Source: a virus. Taken from it: DNA of 25,134 nucleotides. Position numbers and translations under genes: made by a program. The stretch spans positions 1 through 25,134 of the IMG/VR virus record IMGVR_UViG_3300025137_000268. One strand, given 5' to 3'. Shown here one piece after another: positions 20,564-25,134 of this stretch (its first letter is position 1; each line of letters starts with the position of its first letter). Under the pieces are notes generated by a model. The model was not told where the DNA came from and searched no databases. It worked only from the letters and a program-made list of their open reading frames with translations.

Positions 20564-21237
20564 AAATAGCAATTGTTGGGCTTGGAAGCAGCTACGCTGA
20601 TTATATATCTGCGCGAGTTGCCTCTGAAGAATTTGACGAAGTATGGGGTATAAACTGTATTGGTGGTATTATTCACGTTGATAAAACGTTTATGATGGAT
20701 CCTGTGTCTAGGTTTCTTGATTCAGAAAACGCTGGATCTCAAACGGGTATTGCTCGTAAGTTTTTAAAACAGAACAAAAAACCTATTATTACTTGTCAGT
20801 TAGATAAACGAGTAAAACAGTTAGAACTGTTTCCCCTCAAAGAAGTAGCTACTGAACTTGGCTACTGTTATTTTAACAACACCGTTGCTTATGCTGTTGC
20901 TTATGCTATCTGGGCAAAAGCAACTAAGATTTGTCTTTATGGAATTGACTATACTTACAGAGATGTAAGTATGGCGGAATCAGGCAGGGCATGTGTTGAG
21001 TTTTGGTGCGCTATAGCTGTTTCAAAGGGGATTAAAATTGAAGTGGCCCATAGGTCTACTTTATTAGACACGAATGTTCCTGACAACGAAAAGCTATATG
21101 GATACCATAGACTTGATGACCCATTTGTTCAAATGGTAGAAAATGGAGGGCTAGTGATAACAAAACAATCAGAAGTTATGCCGCCAGAGCCCGTGGAAAG
21201 CAACCCTATCTTATTTGGAAGGCACGATAATGTTTGA
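20560..21237 (+). CDS. Rossmann-like unknown protein (225 aa)
   Basis: The beginning, KIAIVGLGSSYADYI, has the Gly-rich first turn of a Rossmann-type nucleotide-binding fold. Visible segments are EVWGINCIGGIIHVDKTFMM with DPVSRFLD, an internal FNNTVAYAVAYAIWAKATKI, CLYGIDYTYRD, and EKLYGYHRLDDPFVQMVENG near the C-terminus. The layout (Gly loop, acidic DPxSRF, xYGIDY strand) is reminiscent of DUF115/MptE-like nucleotide-sugar enzymes, but the resemblance is loose. It is a cytoplasmic-looking enzyme within a tail module. Possible jobs include sugar modification of virion or host surface; this is speculative. Similar genes occur in marine phage tail modules. Confidence 0.6.
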   Translation: MKIAIVGLGSSYADYISARVASEEFDEVWGINCIGGIIHVDKTFMMDPVSRFLDSENAGSQTGIARKFLKQNKKPIITCQLDKRVKQLELFPLKEVATELGYCYFNNTVAYAVAYAIWAKATKICLYGIDYTYRDVSMAESGRACVEFWCAIAVSKGIKIEVAHRSTLLDTNVPDNEKLYGYHRLDDPFVQMVENGGLVITKQSEVMPPEPVESNPILFGRHDNV

Positions 21238-21517
21238 TTTAAGTGTAGCTACGGTGGGAGCCGTAAACATTATAACCTCAGACAACGGAGGCTTATCTAA
21301 TGATCAAATTGCGGAAATGGCAGCAAACAAAATTATTTATATTTCTGACGATGCTCCTGAACCTATTAGACTTCAAGCTGAGGCTTTTAAGGATAAAGTT
21401 CACAATCTGGTGCATTATTATGTACAGTTGGCTAGAAAGGAAGAACGTGCTACAATTTGTGCGAAAGTCCGTGAAGCGGGTCAACTGGAACTAGCCCAAG
21501 CTATAGGGAGACTGTAA
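21230..21517 (+). CDS. Conserved helical unknown protein (95 aa)
   Basis: ATG 21230 (GGAAGG about 8 bases upstream) is preferred over an in-frame TTG at 21215. The sequence opens FDLSVATVGAVNIITSDNGG, then LSNDQIAEMAANKIIYISDD, and ends in a helix (VREAGQLELAQAIGRL). This combination is one I associate with short proteins in marine phage tail regions. It overlaps the preceding gene by 8 bases, has no membrane span, and its function is unknown. Confidence 0.75.
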   Translation: MFDLSVATVGAVNIITSDNGGLSNDQIAEMAANKIIYISDDAPEPIRLQAEAFKDKVHNLVHYYVQLARKEERATICAKVREAGQLELAQAIGRL

Positions 21518-21969
21518 TGGCTATTGCACAAGCGATGTGTACATCATTTAAGCAAGAACTGATGTTAGGCACACATAATTTTGCTACAAACGGTAATTCG
21601 TTTAAACTTGCGTTATATGCCGAAAGTAGCGGTGGAAAATCTAGCTCTACAGCAACTTTAGGCGCGGCAACAACTGCCTTTGTTACAACAGGAGAAGTTG
21701 CTTCAAGTGGGTCTTACGCTACAGGTGGAACTGCGTTAACTAATATTGCTCCAACCACCTCTGGAACTACGGCCCTTACTGATTTTGCGGATCTTAGCTT
21801 CACTACCGCTACTATAACTGCGATGGGTGCCTTGATTTACAATGACACAAACGGCGATAAAGCAGTAGCAGTCTTAGATTTTACCTCTAACAAAACATCT
21901 ACTTCTGGTACTTTTACAGTGCAGTTTCCGACAGCCGATGCGAGTAATGCCATTATCCGCATAGCGTAA
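21517..21969 (+). CDS. Beta-rich virion protein (150 aa)
   Basis: The opening MAIAQAMCTSFKQELMLGTH, then FATNGNSFKLALYAES, resembles the conserved starts of short tail or virion proteins in cyanophages and other marine phages. After it the sequence is Thr/Ser/Gly-rich with alternating hydrophobic strands. It has no membrane span or catalytic motif. It starts on TAATG with its neighbour. It is probably a tail-tip or fibre component by position, which is an inference. Confidence 0.75.
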   Translation: MAIAQAMCTSFKQELMLGTHNFATNGNSFKLALYAESSGGKSSSTATLGAATTAFVTTGEVASSGSYATGGTALTNIAPTTSGTTALTDFADLSFTTATITAMGALIYNDTNGDKAVAVLDFTSNKTSTSGTFTVQFPTADASNAIIRIA

Positions 21970-21981
21970 TGGAGTAATCCC

Positions 21982-22539
21982 GTGGCAATTATTAATGGTT
22001 GGGGACGCGGCACTTGGGGCCAACTAGCTTGGAACGAGGCGCTTCCTGTTGCTGTTACGGGCGTTGTAGGAACCACCTCGCTTGGTGAGGAAACCACAAA
22101 CTGTTCGGCTAATGTAGCTGGCGTTGGGGCAGTAGCCACAACAAGTCTTGGGGATGAGGGTGTTACAGGAACCTGTGTAATTGTCCCAACTGGGGCAAGT
22201 GCAAACGGTCTTGCCACCACCGTCCCTGTTTTAGAGTCTAAATATGCTGTTACGGGTTCTACTGCTACTTCAGCGGTAGGCTCTGAAAGTGTTACTGCAA
22301 ACGCTGATGTAGGTGCTACAGGAAGCACCGCAACAGGAAATGCAACTACTATCCCTGTTATAGAATCTAAGTATTTAGTTACGGGGGTTACAGCGTCTGC
22401 AAATACTGGTATAGTCCTGATATATGATGAAATTGATGTTGACCAAACTCCAAATTGGGTAGCAGTGGCAGGCGTATCAACAGACTGGACGAAGGACACC
22501 CCGTCACAAACGCCTTCGTGGACAGATATAGCGGCATAG
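21982..22539 (+). CDS. Repeat-built tail or fibre protein (GTG start)
   Basis: GTG 21982 follows GGAG (21971-21974) at the usual spacing, and no ATG fits, so this is a GTG start. The opening IINGWGRGTWGQLAWNE is a typical tail-fibre head motif. Then come about five Gly/Thr/Val-rich beta repeats of roughly 22 residues (for example TTVPVLESKYAVTGSTAT and TTIPVIESKYLVTGVTAS). It closes with DVDQTPNWVAV and SQTPSWTDIAA. Charge is low. It is likely a short fibre segment or adhesin. Confidence 0.75.
   Translation: MAIINGWGRGTWGQLAWNEALPVAVTGVVGTTSLGEETTNCSANVAGVGAVATTSLGDEGVTGTCVIVPTGASANGLATTVPVLESKYAVTGSTATSAVGSESVTANADVGATGSTATGNATTIPVIESKYLVTGVTASANTGIVLIYDEIDVDQTPNWVAVAGVSTDWTKDTPSQTPSWTDIAA
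22195..22410 (+). repeat. In-frame beta repeats in the GTG-started fibre gene
   Basis: Two segments about 147 bp apart both encode TT(V/I)PV(L/I)ESKY(A/L)VTG, at about 22216 and 22345. They share DNA patterns such as CCCTGTT(T/A)TAGA(G/A)TCTAA. They are part of a larger series of diverged Gly/Thr repeats. Confidence 0.75.
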
Positions 22540-22548
22540 GAGCAATGT

Positions 22549-23061
22549 ATGGCTAGTTCGTTTAGTACAAACCTGGGTATAGAAAAACCAGCCACAGGTG
22601 AGTTGTCTGGTACTTGGGGCGATGTCACCAATTTCAACTTTGATATTTTTGACAGAGTAACAGGTGCGGCAGACCTAACAGCTTCAGATTTAACAACTGA
22701 TCTTACTATACGAGTGGCTTCTCCTACTTCTGGACAAAGCAATGTTCAGACAGGTATGTTTTCCGTCATTAACATTATTGACAGCGGGTCTGACCTTGGT
22801 GGAACCAATGTGGTCACGATTGCGCCTAACACAGCAGCAAAATTCTTCATTATAAAAAACTCCTTGACTGGGAGCCGCAGCGCACAGATTAAACAAGGAT
22901 CAGGAACTGTGGTCACTATCGCTAATGGTAGCACAGACATTGTCTATGCTGATGGCGCGGGTTCTGGTGGTGGCGTAGTGAGCGTTGGGGATAGTCTTCA
23001 ACTAGATAATAATACGGCTATAGCTGGTACAGCTACGGCCCTAGCCATAGCTTTAGGATAG
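22549..23061 (+). CDS. Tail-fibre-like protein (170 aa)
   Basis: The opening MASSFSTNLGIEKPATGELS, then GTWGDVTNFNFDIFDRVTG, is a recognised N-terminal motif of fibre-type proteins in marine phages (GTWGD..N.NF). The rest is beta-rich with Ser/Gly/Thr (SGSDLGGTNVVTIAPNTAAK). No catalytic motif or membrane span is seen. The ribosome site is AGGAG. It is one of a row of small proteins that together replace a long fibre gene; a head-to-tail split of one ancestral fibre is an inference. Confidence 0.75.
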   Translation: MASSFSTNLGIEKPATGELSGTWGDVTNFNFDIFDRVTGAADLTASDLTTDLTIRVASPTSGQSNVQTGMFSVINIIDSGSDLGGTNVVTIAPNTAAKFFIIKNSLTGSRSAQIKQGSGTVVTIANGSTDIVYADGAGSGGGVVSVGDSLQLDNNTAIAGTATALAIALG

Positions 23062-23070
23062 GAGTAAAAA

Positions 23071-23538
23071 ATGGCAAACTCAGCAAGCATTTCAATTTCG
23101 GCAACAATGTTGCCAGACGAGATAGCGGTGACGCTATCAGGGAGCATGAATGTTGCTCCTGTAGACGTAAACGATAAGTGGTATTACAAGAAAACAGCGG
23201 TTACTACAACTTCTGCTGATTTGATTGCTGGCTCGTTTATTGATTATACGGCGGTTGACCAAGATACCGCTCCAACAGCGGTTGCAACGGGCGATAAGGT
23301 TAAATTTCTGTTTGTTCAGAACCTATCTTCCGCAGACGGTATTATGCTTTCGATTGACGCAGGCACCGCAGCAAACGACCTAGCTGACGGTATCTTTATT
23401 GGCGCATCAGAAACATGGTTTGGTCGTTTACCTAATGTAACCGTTGCAGACCTTCATGCTATTTCTTCCGATTTTGGCGGAACGGGTGATGCAACAGCTA
23501 ACGCAATCGTTATCGCTTTACTTGACGATGTAGGTTAA
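23071..23538 (+). CDS. Beta-rich tail protein (155 aa)
   Basis: It begins ANSASISISATMLPDEIAVT, then LSGSMNVAPVDVNDKWYYKK and a run of alternating hydrophobic/polar segments, with FVQNLSSADGIMLSIDAGTA in the middle. The composition is that of an extended beta sandwich. No enzyme motif is present. It has its own AGGAG ribosome site and a small gap to both neighbours. Its role is likely a tail or fibre segment by neighbourhood. Confidence 0.7.
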   Translation: MANSASISISATMLPDEIAVTLSGSMNVAPVDVNDKWYYKKTAVTTTSADLIAGSFIDYTAVDQDTAPTAVATGDKVKFLFVQNLSSADGIMLSIDAGTAANDLADGIFIGASETWFGRLPNVTVADLHAISSDFGGTGDATANAIVIALLDDVG

Positions 23539-23549
23539 GGGGTAAACTC

Positions 23550-23879
23550 ATGGCTAATACGTTTAAGAACAAAGTGTTCAACGGAGCAAATGTAGTCGCG
23601 GCAAGTGATATGACTGTCTACACCGCGCCAGCAAGCACTACTACGGTTGTTATTGGCCTGACTTTAGCTAACACTTCAACAAGTCAAGTTACCGTAGACA
23701 TCAAGCTCAACGCTGGGCAGGTTGTATTTCTTGCAAAAGATATACCTATCCCTTCCGCGTCTAGTTTTGAGTACATGGCTGGAAACAAGATTGTGTTGGA
23801 GGCGGGTCACAGTTTGATAATTCAATCAGATACCGCCAACAGCGTTGACACAGTAGCGAGTATTATGGAGATCACCTGA
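23550..23879 (+). CDS. Small tail domain protein (109 aa)
   Basis: This is a single beta domain, opening ANTFKNKVFNGANVVAASDM. VYTAPASTTTVVIGLTLANT and VDIKLNAGQVVFLAKDIPIP follow, a pattern typical of a small domain found in marine phage tail proteins. It is 109 residues, with Lys and Asn but no Cys. Its stop overlaps the next start (TGATG). The exact role is unknown; a piece of the tail tip is likely. Confidence 0.72.
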   Translation: MANTFKNKVFNGANVVAASDMTVYTAPASTTTVVIGLTLANTSTSQVTVDIKLNAGQVVFLAKDIPIPSASSFEYMAGNKIVLEAGHSLIIQSDTANSVDTVASIMEIT

Positions 23880-24334
23880 TGCCGTATTATGGTAACAATC
23901 CTGCTACAAACTTTGAGAGCATTCCTGCTGTTCAAGAGTTTAGTGGTGATGGCAGCGCGACTACGTTTACGCTTACAACTTCTGTAAGCTCTGCCCAGAG
24001 CATATTGGTTTCCGTGGACGGCGTTATTCAGGAAGCTGGGGACGCATACACTGTCCCGAATGGCACAACGCTTACCTTTAGTGCGGCTCCATCTAGTAAC
24101 GCTGGTAACAATATATTTGTAAACTACCTTGGTAACGCCCTTGGCACAGTCGCTCCTGCCGCTGAGAACAAGGGTAACTTCAAGGGCGGTGGTTTGTTTC
24201 GTACCAACGCACAATCACTTACATCTGACATCACTATACTAGCCACAGAGAACGCCAACGTAACTGGCCCATTTACTGTGGCTTCTGGTGTTACATTAAC
24301 CGTGGAAAACGGTGGGACATTGGTGACGCTATGA
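23879..24334 (+). CDS. Fibre-type protein, PYYGNNPATNFESIP family
   Basis: The start PYYGNNPATNFESIPAVQEF, then SGDGSATTFTLTTSVSSAQS, is a familiar tail-fibre motif. ILVSVDGVIQEAGDAYTVPN and TLTFSAAPSSNAGNNIFVNY follow, forming a small beta domain. The C-terminal part (TVASGVTLTVENGGTLVTL) is a parallel-strand end often seen in fibre proteins before an adhesin. It overlaps the next gene by ATGA. It is probably a structural link between the tail tip and the paralogous cassettes that follow. Confidence 0.8.
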   Translation: MPYYGNNPATNFESIPAVQEFSGDGSATTFTLTTSVSSAQSILVSVDGVIQEAGDAYTVPNGTTLTFSAAPSSNAGNNIFVNYLGNALGTVAPAAENKGNFKGGGLFRTNAQSLTSDITILATENANVTGPFTVASGVTLTVENGGTLVTL

Positions 24335-24681
24335 GTACATTAAAAGCAGATACCATTCAATCAACAGGCGGTGGTGCGGCTACGTTGACTAAGCAGACAG
24401 CGGCTAAATGTTTTCATTTAGGTAATGAAGCTGGCACAACTATTTTAAAAAGTTTTAACGTGGCTTCAATGGCAGACACTGGTACAGGAAAACAAACTAT
24501 AGCCTTTACAAGCAACATGGATGGAAACTCTATGTCTATATGTATTTCGCCGCAAGGTAATGTTATGGACAAGCCTTACATAGACGCTCAGTCATCTACG
24601 GGATATAGAGGAAATATGGTTGAGTCTTCTACTTTCACTGACCGCGCACAATCTACTATGTTGCACGGAGACCTAGCATGA
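24331..24681 (+). CDS. Cassette-type tail protein 1 (KADTIQ...GDLA)
   Basis: The N-terminus, MSTLKADTIQSTGGGA, is the fibre-type KADT opening. After it, KSFNVASMADTGTGKQTIAF with TSNMDGNSMSI is a compact beta domain like the one in the next gene (RDSLNVSSSDDDGTGVYGIN). It ends HGDLA. The codons for GDLA include GGAG (24667-24670), which sits 7 bases before the next ATG, so this end is also a ribosome site. Two Cys occur (CFHLG, SICIS). It is likely an adhesin-type component with a variable loop. Confidence 0.78.
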   Translation: MSTLKADTIQSTGGGAATLTKQTAAKCFHLGNEAGTTILKSFNVASMADTGTGKQTIAFTSNMDGNSMSICISPQGNVMDKPYIDAQSSTGYRGNMVESSTFTDRAQSTMLHGDLA

Positions 24682-25094
24682 GTGAGGTAAAAACAGACAA
24701 ACTCACTGGCGTAGGCACCGCTGGCGTTATCCTCGTTACAGGCGAAGGTAATAGCACGACTACTAGCTTACAGCAGGGGCTGGCGAAGGCTTGGGTGAAC
24801 TTTGATGGTACAGCATCAGGCGCAACAGTAAGAGATAGTCTTAACGTCTCGTCCAGCGATGACGATGGAACTGGAGTGTATGGAATAAACGTAACAAATG
24901 CTTTTGCAAATAATGATTTTTCGGTTGTTGGGACATCTTCAGTTAAAGGCTCATATACGGATATGTGTATCAATGACGCAAGCACTGACCAAGCTACAAC
25001 TGGCGTAAATAAACTTCAGATAGCACGTTCCGATAATCAAGCTTTGCAGGACGTTGAGTATGTTCAAATGCAATTTTGTGGAGACCTCGCATAA
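24678..25094 (+). CDS. Cassette-type tail protein 2 (KTDKL...GDLA)
   Basis: This is a paralogue of the previous gene. It opens with MSEVKTDKLTGVGTAGVILV, then AKAWVNFDGTASGATVRDSL with NVSSSDDDGTGVYGINVTN as the beta domain, and ends CGDLA. The domain KAWVNFDG..S...RDSxNVSS..D.GTG is recognised from fibre proteins of marine phages. At 138 residues it is longer than its partner. The GDLA codons again carry GGAG (25080-25083) for the next start. It overlaps both neighbours. Confidence 0.8.
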   Translation: MSEVKTDKLTGVGTAGVILVTGEGNSTTTSLQQGLAKAWVNFDGTASGATVRDSLNVSSSDDDGTGVYGINVTNAFANNDFSVVGTSSVKGSYTDMCINDASTDQATTGVNKLQIARSDNQALQDVEYVQMQFCGDLA

Positions 25095-25134
25095 TGGCTC
25101 TTGGAAAAATCAAAGCAGATACCCTAGAACACAG
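25094..25134 (+). CDS. Partial cassette-type tail gene (cut by window edge)
   Basis: Only 13 full codons (MALGKIKADTLEH) are visible. The KADT opening and a 12-base match (AAAGCAGATACC, 25112-25123) to the gene at 24331 (24343-24354) make it a third member of the cassette array. It starts on TAATG with the previous gene. The rest lies to the right of the window. Confidence 0.75.
   Translation, partial: MALGKIKADTLEH

Noticed and set aside
21837-22742. Long open frame (301 codons) on the minus strand
   Set aside because: It lies opposite three well-supported + strand genes with ribosome sites and recognisable fibre motifs. Its protein has no family features, and the opening arises from repeated Thr/Gly/Val codons.

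Overview
The window is a piece of a tailed double-stranded DNA bacteriophage genome. It carries the packaging, capsid, connector and tail modules of a virus of the uncultured marine type. About 47 complete genes plus one cut by the right edge all lie on the + strand. They are packed with 1-8 base overlaps (TGATG, ATGA, TAATG) or with gaps just large enough for a ribosome binding site. Base composition looks moderate (low-to-mid forties % GC by eye). The sequence does not identify the host. The P22-like portal and gp4-like connector suggest a podovirus-like particle, but this is inference. I saw no tRNA, rRNA, CRISPR, transposase or integrase.

Layout: (1) 1-193 holds a strong terminator and an A/T-rich leader. 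(2) 194-1464 is a short operon of two unknown proteins and an XRE-type DNA-binding protein. (3) 1509-3839 is a 776-residue low-complexity protein with internal repeats, next to the large terminase (3844-5328). (4) 5328-6621 holds four small lysine/glycine-rich proteins with related C-termini. (5) After a structured leader, the portal (6740-9187) is followed by small basic proteins, an EF-hand membrane protein and several small membrane/holin-like proteins (9187-11136). (6) A GroES-like co-chaperonin precedes a scaffold-like protein, a conserved unknown, a decoration-like protein and the major capsid protein (11129-14548), closed by a strong terminator. (7) Two capsid- or tail-associated proteins (14672-16048) come next. 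(8) Then comes a block of very small basic, cysteine-containing or membrane proteins (16041-18048). (9) A head-completion/adaptor module follows (18050-20563). (10) A run of small beta-rich tail or fibre proteins ends in a paralogous cassette array that continues past the right edge (20560-25134).

Together the genes cover genome packaging (terminase, portal), capsid assembly (GroES-like helper, scaffold, capsid, decoration), neck completion (gp4-like, adaptor) and host recognition (serial small fibre proteins). Lysis is represented only by holin-like membrane proteins, with no recognisable endolysin.

The most unusual features are a dispersed set of short Lys/Gly peptides carrying a recurring GG-(A/V/E)-V ... 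RGxG ... K tag next to structural genes; C-terminal codons (FKGxF and GDLA) that double as ribosome binding sites for the next gene; two EF-hand-type calcium loops; a stable hairpin at the predicted 5' end of the portal transcript; and a possible two-state hairpin over the start of the 776-residue protein.
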